A DNA stretch of 64,000 nucleotides from Calliopsis andreniformis. Taxonomy: Eukaryota; Arthropoda; Insecta; Hymenoptera; Andrenidae. Position numbers and translations under genes: made by a program. Positions within the stretch are counted from its first letter, which is position 1. The number at the start of each line of letters is the position of its first letter. Shown one piece after another: positions 13,001 to 24,152 of the stretch. The DNA is taken from positions 29,362,001-29,426,000 of the forward strand of contig NC_135064.1 in NCBI RefSeq assembly GCF_051401765.1, in the 5' to 3' direction. The notes beneath the pieces are model-generated. The model saw only the letters and a program-made list of their open reading frames with translations. It was not told where the DNA came from and searched no databases.

Positions 13001-14299
13001 TAACTAGCAGAAGTTTAAGATAATTTTAGTCTGGCGTCAAGTTTTCTTCCACAATTAGGCCACACCGCTGTCTATTCGTAGTAGTTTACGGCGAGTTATC
13101 TCTGACTGCGAAGTACCATCCCATTTGCAATGCCATCGCGCTCGACTGTGCATGTCGATGAAGGATAAAACCTCGAACCAACGCAAAAGATATTTACAAC
13201 TGCAAACAACTACCAAATCCTTTCACAAATTTCAATTTTGAAGCTTAAATCAATTCTAAGAATTACTTTTAAACGTGCCTCTAACGTTAATGGGCAACAG
13301 AAAAATGAGAATGTTTGAAATACGATTTCATAAGCACTTACATTATTAATGTAAAAATAGTCCCATTGACGGTGACTCACTCTGCGCCATGACACACGTT
13401 AAAGATTTGAACGAAAATGCGATTTTCTTTTGCGTAGACGCCTAAGCAAGATCCAAGATACAAAGGATACTAAACTTATTCCAAACCTGTTGGCGTTCAA
13501 CGGTTTCTAAGTACACGCCTTTTTTGCCGGATGTTACAGATGTGTACGTCGAATTTCATACATTCAAACGTTAAAACATGATCGATTTTTCGAAAACGAA
13601 CATACACTTGCACGTTTCTCATAAAACGTAAAACTTTGTAATGCTTAGCAGAGTAAAAGTAATTGGACTATATTCACTTCTGAATGGTAAGGGAAATTTG
13701 AAAAAACGCGAGTATTATCGAGGGAAAAGCGGTAACATTCTCTGATATAAGCGCAGCGGAGCACGGAAAGGATAGGGATCGTTAAGTTGGCAACGGTGAT
13801 CGTTGGGTGAGAAGTGGCAGCACACAGCTCTGTCGCATCGGAAGTTTTCGTAGTGCTTCCGTGCCGACATAATTAAACGGATTAACGAGCGCACATTTTA
13901 CTTTTCAACTACGTTCCAAGTTAAAACGCGAGAATGCGCAAGGTTAACGCGAACAGCGATCAACGTCAATCGCGAATCCGGAAGGGAACTATTCGAAACG
14001 TTCACATATTCGTTTTCGTACCCACTTACTACATCATTACCCCAGTAATTTGTAAATAAATTGTCGCAAAAAAAAAATGGCTGAATCGAAACGCAAGGAT
14101 TGAAACATTTACGTTAAACGCATTTGACCGCGTATTTAAGTTATTAACAATTCTTCGGTCTTCCAAATTTCAACATATATTTAGATTAAATGATAAAGAG
14201 CTATTTTGAACAGCCTAACCACGTTTTGGAAACGCTTTGGAGAATCATGGATCAACGAGAAGTTCTGTCTGACGAGAAAGTTACAGCTTAAGCACGTAC
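7051..14299. other. Non-coding AT-rich stretch, likely intron or intergenic
   Basis: I see no exon I can support in these 7 kb. Contents are simple repeats, such as (tatt)n at about 7878-7900 and (cagt)n at about 9656-9672, and scattered short frames (for example 9926-10288 and 12199-12492 on minus) without motifs. If the exons at 14300-14378 and 4482-4833 belong to one minus-strand gene, this is its intron. Confidence 0.45.
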
Positions 14300-14378
14300 C
14301 TTCTTGATTGGGGTTGTTAACGTTAGGATTAGGATGTGAAGTCAAAGAGGACGGCGTCTCATCCTCGGCGACGCCCAT
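14300..14378 (-). CDS. Probable alternative 5' coding exon of an unidentified gene (partial)
   Basis: On the minus strand an acceptor (gacacag|G, exon from 14433) and a donor (G|GTACGT, intron from 14299) bound a 134 nt exon open in one frame. The first ATG in that frame is at 14378, with A at -3 and G at +4. From there the peptide begins MGVAEDETPSSLTSHPNPN and continues for 26 codons, ending in phase 1. The frame is also open back to the acceptor, so the exon could be internal with an upstream start. The hydrophilic, Pro/Asn/Ser-rich sequence looks like a disordered N-terminus. It ends in the same phase as the exon at 4482-4833, so both could splice to one shared exon further left. The family is not recognised. 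Confidence 0.42.
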
Positions 14379-14433
14379 CGTTGTTCCTGCTGTTTGCTGA
14401 TGATGCGTCTCCACTTCTGTAGCCTCTTCGCAC

Positions 14434-17400
14434 CTGTGTCAAAAGAGAAATGTTGCAGGCTTGGACAAACTCTACGCGATACAATTTATGTTGCATCTTA
14501 AAAAGGATGGAAACATTCAGTAACGATGCGTAACTATTATCAGTACTACTTGAAATGTTTGTGTTTATCAATGCGAAGAGTGAGAATAGCGGTTTTAGGA
14601 AAAAGCAACTTTCTGAATCCCTATTCATGAAATAAAAATACAAAAGGAGTGGAAGACAGTTTGTTAAGATTGTTAAGGTAAGAAAAATGTAAGACCGAGC
14701 GATGAAAGGAGCATTTGCTTTACAATTTACAGACAGGTAGGATATTTCTGGATATTTGCGGTTTGTCGCAAGAGAACGGTTTTTGACCGATCAGTTTCAT
14801 ATCTTCGCAAATAGAAAGTGCTTACGTAGGAGTTCATGTTGGTTACTGACAGTAGCAGAGTCAAGGACCCAATGCGACTCTAGCGAAAAACAAACGAACA
14901 AACAAACAAGTGTCCATATGAAATATAATTTCCGTATCTTAGGAAAGTAAATTCGAATAAGCATTCAACCATAAAGACTTCCTAAAATTTTCCCAATATC
15001 ACATTGAAAATACGTTTCATTCATTTGTTTGAATTATTCCTCTACTCAATAATAAATGCATACATTTCAAATTCTCATATAGATTTCGGTGAGACTTTTC
15101 CAAAAGTCGGTCATCAAATTAGGTTCAAGCGCGAGACCTTGTTTCACGGACAAGTGTAGCATAGATGCAATTGAAACACAAGGGAAACGGCACACGTAAA
15201 ATCTGCAGCGTATCTGTTGCGAAGTATGTAAACACTTGAGTTGACTGTTAAACTTACCTTCCACAATAGGATTGTTCGAAAACTGCATTACACAACGCGA
15301 TAAGCATTAAGTCAACCACAAACCTTCTTTCGAACAATAAAGCCATCTTCCCCTTTTTAAGAAACTATCTTCTTTCCGCAGTGCTATCGTCTATTACGAT
15401 TGAGCAAGAACTATTATTCAAGAATACAGCAAGGTAGGAATTTCTATCAAAAACTAAAATACAAAAGTTGCAAGAAACTTTTTCCTTCCACTAAGTAAGA
15501 TGTAAAATGATTGATGATTGAACGTCGTTTCGCTCGAGATATCATGGTACAAAGTTCGAGTCTTGGGCAAGCAACGTTCGACTCGGAGGCAATTTGTTAC
15601 CCAGAAAATACGAAGCGCGATGTTTGTAAGCTGTAAATTGGCGCGCGATGCGCTCGGCGAAATGGAGAAGAGGATATCGCGGCGTCTATAACGGTATATT
15701 GACCTCCGATGCCGATTGTCGTAAACATGTATTCTATATCTCGCACGCGACTGCTTGGCGTATTTCAGCTATCGCATCGCGACAGTATTCTACTTCGAAG
15801 ACGAAGCGCACTTCGCCATCGGTCGGCTTCGACGGTGTCGCTTTGTATTTGGATGAACAACTTGTCTCTTCTTCAAAATACAATTGTTTCAGCCAAACCG
15901 AATTTTGCCAAACCGATGTTCGAAACTGGACAGCTCAACTGCCGTTCTCTAAGCGAGGACGGTAAGAACGACATTAAGAGGGAATAATGGAATCACACTC
16001 AAGAAGGTGGAACGATAAGGATACGCGTGGCCCTCGAAGAAGATGAAGCTATTGGGACGCGAAGGGCGCAGAGAATAGCTGGTGTACGAATGAAGGACAA
16101 GGCTCAGACTTAAGATCCAAGTGAATCTATTTGAGTGGAGGGTGAGGTTATCATTTATTCGCAACGTGGCATCTCGGATTCGCCTGTTTGTTGGTTAGTT
16201 CGTAAGCTGAACAGACTTGTCAGAGCGTAGCACCGTAGTAAAACAGGCTCCGTCGGTTCGAGCGAGGAGACTCGGGTCGTTTCTCCTTCGGCCAACGACC
16301 GTCTGTCCGTTCGTTCGTCTCTCTACTCTTTACTCTTTACCTTACTCGTAAGTTCGAGCGACGTCGTCGACGCCGCTGCCGCTGCCGCGCCGCCGCGCCG
16401 CCGCGCCGTTCCCTGTAGATAAATGCCACGCTCACCGGCTAAACTCCTACATACGTCCGAATCGTACATCTTCTCCGAGAAGTGCTGGAAACGTGCAACG
16501 GATCCTAATCGATTTCGCTCAGGAAAATAAAGTTCAACTTCAAACAGCGCGGGTTTCGAGTTTCAGTTTCTACAATTCTGTAGAATCCGCAAGTAAAGTG
16601 CTTCGAAACTTAAGCGAATGAACTGATCGAAATTCGTCGGTAGGACTATACAACCCTTTACGACCCTTCCTCTCGACCCTACTCCCAGCAACTCTAACAA
16701 CACTTTGACTGGCATGTCCCCTATGCATAGGCGACAATTTTTACATGATTCTGAATAACGTTAACTTACACGGTTATGAATTTATGAATAACACTAATAG
16801 AAAATTGCAACAGCTACTGGAACTAATACAAAAAGGAATACTAATTTTTGGTAAACAAATATCGATTCAATCGTTGAAATAGTAACGCCAGAAACGCATT
16901 ATGTGTGAGTGAATTAACTAACACATTGATTAACCTTCGTTTTAGAATAACTTGTAAGTATATTTCTTATGAAAATTTCAAAAATTAAAAATTCAAATTA
17001 ATACCAATAACACACTTACACTTACTACATACTGTTATTTGATAATTGTGATAAGGTATTTCAATTTGTTAACCTCTGATACAATTTCGAGACGATTCGA
17101 GAAAATCGATTTATACATGTATATGTAAGTGTCTAGCACGTTGGTATGCAATGCATAGCAATGTAATGTTATAAAAAAAATATATTCTTGCGAAGCTACT
17201 GATAAATTATATCGCAATAGAAAGAAAATCTGTCGAATCATTTGTCGCGTTATGTACATGTTGTATAAACATTTAGAAAATCTACATATACGTAATATTG
17301 ATGTGCAGATATTCGAAATCGATTATTTACCCCGAAAACGAATTCTTATAAAAAAGAAAATGTACTTATTTACTCCACATGTTTCATTTATATTTTTCAT

Positions 17401-19636
17401 ACAATCAACCCCTTTCCCCCTTGTTTTACGTATTCTAAACCTGTACGTGTCTAAAGGAATGTCAAAGAGGCAGGAGGACGAATATATCAGAGCGAAATTT
17501 GATGTACTAAGATCGGCGAGTTTCACAAACGAATTCAATGATTAGCGAGGAAATAGAAATAGGCGTTCGATGTCATGCGCAACGGGTTACGTTTCAAATA
17601 CTCGGTTAGATAAAGCAATTCGAGAAGACAAAGATCAGTTAACAATAAGCAAGGTTTCTAGGCAGAGCAAGAGCTTTACGAATTGATGAATAAAAGGGAG
17701 GAAGGAACGAAAGGCGATTCGGAAAAAGTTTGAAAAGAGAGGAAGACCGGTTTCACGCGGGTTCCTCTGTCATGATATTTGTCGTAGGTATGCGGACAAA
17801 GGTATACACGTATATACAACGCGATACCGCGATAAACTGTGTAGAGTAGTATGCGTAGAAAGAGGCGTGCGCGCGTCACCGCGAGCGTACATACATAAAG
17901 GGATCGTGCAAGAGCGATGGAAATGAACTGTTGTTTACACAATAGTTTCTGCTCGTTACATGTATGTATATCGACATTCTTCCATACCGTCCGCGAAGAC
18001 AGTGTTTGCCACGGTGTCTTACGCTCGATGGAGAGCCGCCGCTGGCAACCAAACCCTTTCTTGTCCTTTCGCCATAATTTCCCCGTGAAAGCCGACTCGC
18101 AAAAACCGTCTACGTTCGAAGGCACACCGTACTCACATCTTAATACGCGACTCCTTCTTGAAACTGCATTCGTAGGCCCGTAGTACGTTCGATGCTCGCA
18201 CGATACAGAGAATTCGTGTCAACTCTCTGACACTCTCCGAAGTTACACCCGATCTTTCGATACTCCACTGTACTCTCCACTCACTCACTACCGTGCTCCC
18301 CTCAGCCCAGGAGAACAAGATAGGTGATACACTCGCGAGCTACGGACCTACCAAGTTACCAGCTACACCAGCTACCGTGTCCCGAGTAGCTCTCGATCAG
18401 TTCACGATGTCCGTTTTTCGCGCCGACAACTCTTTTCACTTTTCGCTCCTCGTACACTCGATTTATCACCGATCTGCGCCAACCGACCGATCCCTCGCTT
18501 ATCGAATCGCTTCCAACCCCTCCTTTAAATACAATCGCGGCTCGATTCCCAACGAATCCGTCTATATACGAACCGTGAAAATTGTGAAAACGATGAGATA
18601 TTGACAAATACGTCGCGGCGTCGCGACACCGTCGACTACATTTCACTCGGCCACCAGATGGCGTCACGCTGCAATTCGCTCATTGTCTTTTAACTCGCTC
18701 AAATAAGGCTTTTTCATTTTTCAACCGATTCTAAATTCAATTTCCTTCCACGTCAATTTCAAATATCTTACCAATCAAACCAGACTAAAAGCCGTTTCAT
18801 TTCTCTCAAACCTCATAATTATCATACTCTCTCTCTCGTTTATTTTTATCAGACAAAATACGATAACATTTCTTATGCATTTTAATAATAATTAATCAGT
18901 TGGGAAAACGTCTCTTTTAGAACAAGTAGAATTTGTAATTTAGTTATCGACTATTGTTCAAAAGATATTCGATGTGAGAATATGCGATTTACAAAAATAA
19001 ATGCTACGAATTAATACTAATACAGCAACTTTTCCAAATTTCATAATCGATCTTTTAGTTATTAATTATTATCTACGCAACAGTTTCATTCTGAATAGAT
19101 ATATCAATTTCTAACGAACTGATGTTGTACAGTTTATTACTCAGTTCCTTTTAACAATAACTTCTCGTATATGGACTAAATATGAATGGACGAAAAACAC
19201 ATACATTAAGCTACTACTATAAACAATTATAAACATTCTTTAGCTCGATATTAATATCATATAAAACATCCTTAAAGAACAATTTTATAGGGAGCACGTA
19301 TTAAAATATATGGCGGGAATATTTAAGAAATCGAAGTTAACAGTATTATCTCTGGAATTTAGTTGACGTCATAAAATTCAGCAAAGTTGTTATTCTTTTA
19401 TACTCAACTTTCAACATTTTTTTCTCATTGATTCGACAAATTGCTTGTGTTAAATAAATACTGAGGTTAACATTTTTTTATTGTTACGTCTGTGTACATT
19501 ACATATAGTACACTAAGTACAGTATTTATTCTAACCTCCAACCTTTTGACTTTATTACAGATTTGTAAATAAATGCAGAAGTATTTAGTACTCTCAAAGT
19601 ATTTCAGGAGTATTTTCACTTCAATCTACTTGTACA
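14434..19636. other. Non-coding stretch with two CpG-rich islands
   Basis: AT-rich DNA is interrupted by CpG-rich islands at about 15530-16470 and 17850-18670. They open fortuitous frames on both strands. The first includes a GCC-repeat stretch near 16370-16410 and a 35-codon ATG frame at 16423-16530. These may be distal promoters or 5' UTR exons of the minus-strand gene to the left. A CTCF-like motif lies at 18651. From 18670 to 19636 the DNA returns to AT-rich sequence with nothing recognised except the upstream region of TAF11. Confidence 0.4.
18651..18665 (+). promoter_or_regulatory. CTCF-like binding motif
   Basis: The sequence CCACCAGATGGCGTC fits the CTCF core consensus CCASYAGRKGGCRSY at 14 of 15 positions and carries the AGATGGCG core of the Drosophila version. 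It lies at the edge of the CpG-rich island that ends near 18.67 kb, between the gene-poor left third and the compact gene cluster that begins with TAF11. Occupancy cannot be read from sequence. Confidence 0.4.
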
Positions 19637-20667
19637 ATGGATAACATATTTGGAAAAGAAGATTCTGGGAATGAAAGCGAACATATAGATGTAGACGACA
19701 AGGAAGAAAAGGATAATACTTCCCAAATTTCTGGATTTAAAGATGTGGAATCAATGGACGTCGATAATATACAAGTGAAAGTACGAATTTCAAAGTTTTC
19801 AATGTTATTATTCTTACTTTCTTTTATTTACAGTTCATTTAAATAATCATTTGCTACACTAGGTAGAATCAGATGCATTGAGTTCTCAATCTCAATCTGA
19901 TGTAGAAGATGTAGGCTCTAATACATTGTGTACAGTGGTGGATGACCAAATGGAAATTGTTAAACATGAAATTGAGAATAAAGAAGACGAGCAAACCGCT
20001 GAAGATATATTTGGGAATGATATAGTATTACCACATGCGAATCCAATTAATGTTAAAGAAAGAAGAGAAAGCAAAGAAAAAAGTAAGAAAGAATTGGAGG
20101 AAGAAGAAAGAGAGAAAATGCAGTATGTAATTAATCCTCCTAGTATTATGTTATTTTGTAGACATACTAATATTTATTTTTCAACAGGGTATTGGTTTCA
20201 AATTTTACGGAAGATCAGTTGGATAGGTATGAAATGTACAGAAGAGCTGCATTTCCAAAAGCAGCTATAAAGAGGGTAAGAATAACTGCAACGTCACTGT
20301 ACTTTTTAACAAATGCATTTTATATGTATTTTCTGTTTTTAGATAATGCAAACCATAACAGGTTGTTCTGTTTCACAAAATGTAGTCATTGCAATGTCTG
20401 GTATTGCGAAAGTATTTGTAGGAGAAATTGTAGAAGAAGGTATAACTTCAGTCTGCCTTTATCGCTTTAAACCTTATAGTTATTATTTATTGTAAATATT
20501 ATTTTATTCGCCAAACTCTATTTTTGTACAAAGCTCTCGACGTGATGGAAGCGCACCAAGAAACAGGACCATTACAACCAAAACATTTAAGAGAGGCAGT
20601 TAGAAGATTAAGGCTTCAAGGACAAATTCCAAATGGTCGCGCTCATAAAGCATTTTTTAGATTATGA
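19637..20667 (+). CDS. TAF11: Transcription initiation factor TFIID subunit 11 (TAF11)
   Basis: Five exons, 19637-19780, 19863-20122, 20188-20275, 20343-20439 and 20534-20667, join in frame to 240 aa. All introns are GT-AG and short (64-94 nt). The N-terminal half is acidic and low-complexity. From about residue 135 comes the histone-fold (TAFII28) domain, with the diagnostic stretches [37 protein letters not shown] and [20 protein letters not shown], ending [11 protein letters not shown]11 pairs with TAF13 in the TFIID lobe that contacts TBP, supporting promoter recognition by RNA polymerase II. The C-terminal domain is near identical to the animal family, so the call is firm. A poly(A) signal lies at 21019-21024. 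The next gene starts only 540 nt after the stop. Confidence 0.97.
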
Positions 20668-21018
20668 GTCTGTCTTAATTATGCAAAATTGTGCTTTCAT
20701 TTTTAGAAAAAGTGTTTTCAATCATCTTAAAGAATATCAAGAATCCGTTTATTCTGCCAATGATATATTTTCATAATTAATGAGATATATCATACTTAAT
20801 ATCTTTAGCTATAATTACATTTTTTTATGTCTTCATTCACCTTATTTAATGGTTTTTATGTAGGTATTATACGTGTATAAATCAACGTTATCGTAAGCCG
20901 TCATTTTACACAATATTCATACATCTATTACTTTCTATTATTTATCTTTTAAGTCGAACAAAATTTTTATTATTCGCATTTAAATAATAGTAAGTGAATA
21001 TAAGAATTGTAAATATAA

Positions 21019-21024
21019 AATAAA
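21019..21024 (+). terminator. Candidate poly(A) signal of TAF11
   Basis: This AATAAA lies about 350 nt after the TAF11 stop codon and about 180 nt before the start codon of the next gene. Confidence 0.5.
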
Positions 21025-21206
21025 ATCGTTTCATAATACGATGTTTTTTCTCGGAATAACTTGAATATATTCAATGTTCTCATAAAAATTACATATACTA
21101 TAGAATTTCAAAGATATTTTTGCTACATTGACTTTAACCAATTTTTCGTTTCTACTCATAAATCCTATTGAATTGCAACTGAGATATTCAAGAATTTTAA
21201 CATGAC

Positions 21207-21965
21207 ATGCAATTATTATCTGCGTTAGTATTAACACATTGTTTTGGTTGCATTTTTCCAGAAGAATTCGATAACGCAGTCAATTATAAAAATATGTATG
21301 ACTCCAGATTCAGGAGAAATATGTTAAAATGTAATCCATATATTTCGGTATTTAATGTGAACAAGTACAGATATTTACAAGTTAGTTATTGCACACGTTC
21401 GGAATGTTATAATATCAATTTAATACACTGGATAAAATCTAACTAATAAGCATCATAATAGAACGATACAAGCTTGTCTATAATACCGAAATTACATCCA
21501 CGCGTCTGTTCCTTGAAGGCCTTACGGAATTTCGAACATTATCATCGAAAATTGCTTAGTTATCCAGAAAAAGATATTCGAAGAGACTTTATGACGAGTG
21601 AACGGTATCTTAAAACTCAGTCACATAAAAAAGAACAGAGTTCTTTTGCGAAGAGAAATGAAAAGGATATCGAACTTCGTAAGTGTATTTATTGTTAAAT
21701 AAGTATATGTATGTAATGGTTATATTGTATACTTCATCGTAAAAAGTTATATAATTTTCAAAACGGTGTAGATAATGAAATATGGGACGAATGGGGTAAT
21801 TGGAGTACATGTAGTGTTTCTTGTGGAAGTGGACGACGAGTTCGGTGGCGTCATTGTTTAGCAGAAAATTGTACAAAGGGATTAAAAAAGGCACAGATAA
21901 AAACTTGTCGGTTAAAAGATTGTGATTCTAATCCTATTCTCCACTGGCTTGGTATTAAGCACTAA
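21207..21965 (+). CDS. Small secreted protein with one thrombospondin type 1 domain (copy 1)
   Basis: Three exons, 21207-21380, 21462-21678 and 21772-21965, join in frame to 194 aa. Residues 1 to about 18 (MQLLSALVLTHCFGC...) look like a signal peptide. A basic RFRR site follows near residue 34 and could be a furin-type cleavage site. The middle is Lys/Arg-rich. Exon 3 encodes one TSP1 repeat beginning WDEWGNWSTCSVSCGSG, with the W-x-x-W-x-x-W C-mannosylation pattern, the CSVSCG core and six cysteines in TSP1 order. A short tail ends at TAA. The intron before the domain is phase 1, as is usual for shuffled TSP1 modules. The product is inferred to be extracellular; its function is unknown. It is tandem to a paralogous gene at 22221-23046. 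The first exon is the least certain part. Confidence 0.82.
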
Positions 21966-22027
21966 CTTATAGTTATAGTTATAGTTGATAAGCCGATTCC
22001 TCTGTGTATTTGAAGTTTAAAGTTTTA

Positions 22028-22033
22028 AATAAA
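22028..22033 (+). terminator. Candidate poly(A) signal of TSP1 gene copy 1
   Basis: This AATAAA lies 62 nt after the stop codon at 21965. Confidence 0.5.
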
Positions 22034-22220
22034 TAATACATCTAAAATTTCAAACCTCGTTTTTAAAAGTGTTATGCGATTGCATTTACGTATTTACGTA
22101 CATACATATGTACATACATACATATGTCGTAAATTTCTATCGAATTTGAATTGTGGCAATATTTGTAAAAAGAAACTATCAGATAGTTTCACTCGATTAT
22201 ATATACTTTTATTTGAAGTT

Positions 22221-23046
22221 ATGATTAAAAAGCCTGTAGATCCATTGATGCGAATTAAGTTGTTAATCATTTTTTTTCTCATTACAGAATCTTTGTCTAT
22301 TCTAGAGCATAATAATTTTTTTAGCAATACATCTTGTTCTGGTCAAAAAGCGTCATTAGTATTTAATATCGAAAACGTACCAAAAACGAATTTGCAGCAT
22401 AAGGAGCGGATGTCTTTTATAGACAGTAATGATGAAGCTGATGAAACCGAAGGAGACGAAAAGAATGAACAAATCAACATAAAATATAAGAAAGGTTTGG
22501 AATTATTCAAAATGTATTTTATTTTCTATTCGAACAAATATAAATGTACGACAATGCATTTTACATGTATTTTTGTAAACTATAGTACTGATTCAAGACA
22601 TCATTGGTCAATTTTTTGCATGGAAACTAATCATGATTAAACTTAATATTTAAATATAAAATAGTTAATGTATTAACAACATATTTAAATACATGTGATA
22701 GTAAATTGTAGAATTATATAAACATTTAACCTCTTCTAACAATAACAGTTTCAAGGGGACAAGTAATAATTCCACATCTTATAAAATTTGTTTAGGAAGT
22801 TGTACTTACGTAAAATTAACAATTTTTCATGATACTTTTACAGACATACAGTTTATGTGTAATGTTGTGATAGGTAGAATTGGTAGACAAGGACCAAAAA
22901 TATGGGACCAATGGGGAAACTGGTCTAGCTGTAGCGTTACTTGTGGTATAGGAAAGATAGCAAGGTGGAGGCATTGCATAGGTGGAAGTTGTGCAGCAGG
23001 TGAAAAGAAAGCACAATTAAAGACCTGTACACTTGCAGCATGCTAA
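22221..23046 (+). CDS. Small secreted protein with one thrombospondin type 1 domain (copy 2)
   Basis: Two exons, 22221-22494 and 22844-23046, join in phase 1 and give 158 aa from the ATG at 22221. The in-frame ATG at 22248 gives 149 aa and places the hydrophobic MRIKLLIIFFLITESLS right at the N-terminus as a signal peptide, so it may be the real start. A linker rich in Asp/Glu (near DEADETEGDEKNE) leads to the TSP1 repeat WDQWGNWSSCSVTCGIG. The repeat has six cysteines, a C-mannosylation Trp pattern and an exact CSVTCG motif, and it ends at TAA. The domain is strongly similar to copy 1 (both share the K-K-A-Q-x-K-T-C segment), and the phase-1 intron before it is conserved. The linkers differ completely: basic in copy 1, acidic in copy 2. 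A nearby acceptor (gatag, exon from about 22873) is also in frame and would shorten the linker. Confidence 0.8.
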
Positions 23047-23239
23047 TACCCCTCTTAAATCTGTTTTTTGGCATTATAATAATAATGAAATTACATAAGG
23101 TACATAATAGTTGAATAATGGTAACTATTTCATTGTTATATATTTATTTTCTATCCCTTATATTTGTTTAAGGTATTAGAAAATAGATTCATCTGTAACA
23201 GTTTGTATACCAATCCTGAAAATAATTTAAATTAAATAT

Positions 23240-23245
23240 AATAAA
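23240..23245 (+). terminator. Candidate poly(A) signal of TSP1 gene copy 2
   Basis: This AATAAA lies about 195 nt after the stop codon at 23046. The convergent BLOC1S4 gene ends at 23392. Confidence 0.4.
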
Positions 23246-23390
23246 ATATTCTTACTTCATACCTGAAATGTAAACAGAATTTACTTTATATCGCACATCC
23301 GCAGATATTAAACACTTCTCCTCTCCATATCCCCATGTATAAAATTAATCAATAAACATATATTGCACTTTTAAGGAGTAAAATGTATTG

Positions 23391-23396
23391 TTTATT
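23391..23396 (-). terminator. Poly(A) signal overlapping the BLOC1S4 stop codon
   Basis: On the minus strand the last codons read GAA TAA A, so the hexamer AATAAA contains the stop codon. No other AATAAA occurs on this strand for about 240 nt downstream. Use of this signal would give a 3' UTR of only about 15-30 nt. Confidence 0.45.
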
Positions 23397-24152
23397 CACT
23401 TGCAAAATAATCACTTGTTTTATAAATTGTTGGTGGTTCATACGTCGATAATTTATTCGATATTATAGGCTCCTGGGTTTTTTTCTAAAATACAATACAG
23501 TTAGGAAGCTTACTATGAAAATCGTAAATGTAAGTACAACTTACAAAGAAATATAATGGGTTTAACATTCCAAATAATCTATCAGAAACTCCTAACTCAG
23601 TTTCTGCACTGTCCACAGCAGTTTCTAACGTAGTTAGATTTACATTAGCCATTGCTATAACGTGTTCTAAAGCATCTATGCGTTTGCAAAGGTTTGAAAC
23701 TTCTTGTTGCATGTTTTGCAGCTGTGGAACATGTTCGTCAATACATTGAGCATTTTCACATTGAACCTTTGAACACAAAACAATATATTCGTGACATGTT
23801 CAATAGAAATTTATATTTGATACAAGTAATTTCTAACCATTTCAATCAGTGACTGAAATTCTTCTAAGCGCATCATCACATCCTCGATGATATCATGGAA
23901 ATTTTTCATCTAATGAAAAAACAATTGTGGTAAGTTAACAAATTAGTTTGCATACATTTTAAGACATCAACAGTATTCATTTGTATTCATAGGAGATTAT
24001 ATTAAAATGTATATAGTATTATTTAAAATTTTTAAACTGTCCATAGAGGTTATACAAAATATGATACTTGCTTGATTAGCTAAATCCAATTTTGCATAAT
24101 TTGCATAATCTTTAGCCAAATCTTCGGCTAATGTAGTAGTATGCGAAGTCAT
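23392..24152 (-). CDS. BLOC1S4: Biogenesis of lysosome-related organelles complex 1 subunit 4 (cappuccino)
   Basis: Four minus-strand exons, 24152-24072, 23909-23838, 23766-23545 and 23484-23392, all join in phase 0 to 155 aa. Family landmarks, compared with the animal cappuccino protein, are the helical stretch IIEDVMMRLEEFQSLIE, the coiled-coil segment around LCKRIDALEHVIAM through AETELGVSDRLFGML, and the C-terminal YEPPTIYKTSDYF. BLOC-1 acts on the cytosolic face of endosomes in cargo sorting to lysosome-related organelles such as eye pigment granules. The first intron begins GC rather than GT (CAA|GCAAGT), the only splice that preserves the frame. An AATAAA on this strand (23396-23391) overlaps the stop codon. 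The gene is convergent with the TSP1 gene on the plus strand. Confidence 0.9.

Noticed and set aside
16423..16530. 35-codon ATG frame after a GCC-rich stretch
   Set aside because: Could be an upstream ORF in a 5' leader, but nothing beyond an ATG and a stop supports it.
17676..18125. 149-codon frame on the minus strand
   Set aside because: No motif and no coding-like composition; it sits in a CpG-rich region with overlapping frames on plus.
21965..22221. One gene containing both TSP1 repeats
   Set aside because: Copy 1 has its own stop and nearby AATAAA, and copy 2 has its own signal peptide; no in-frame splice is needed to explain either.
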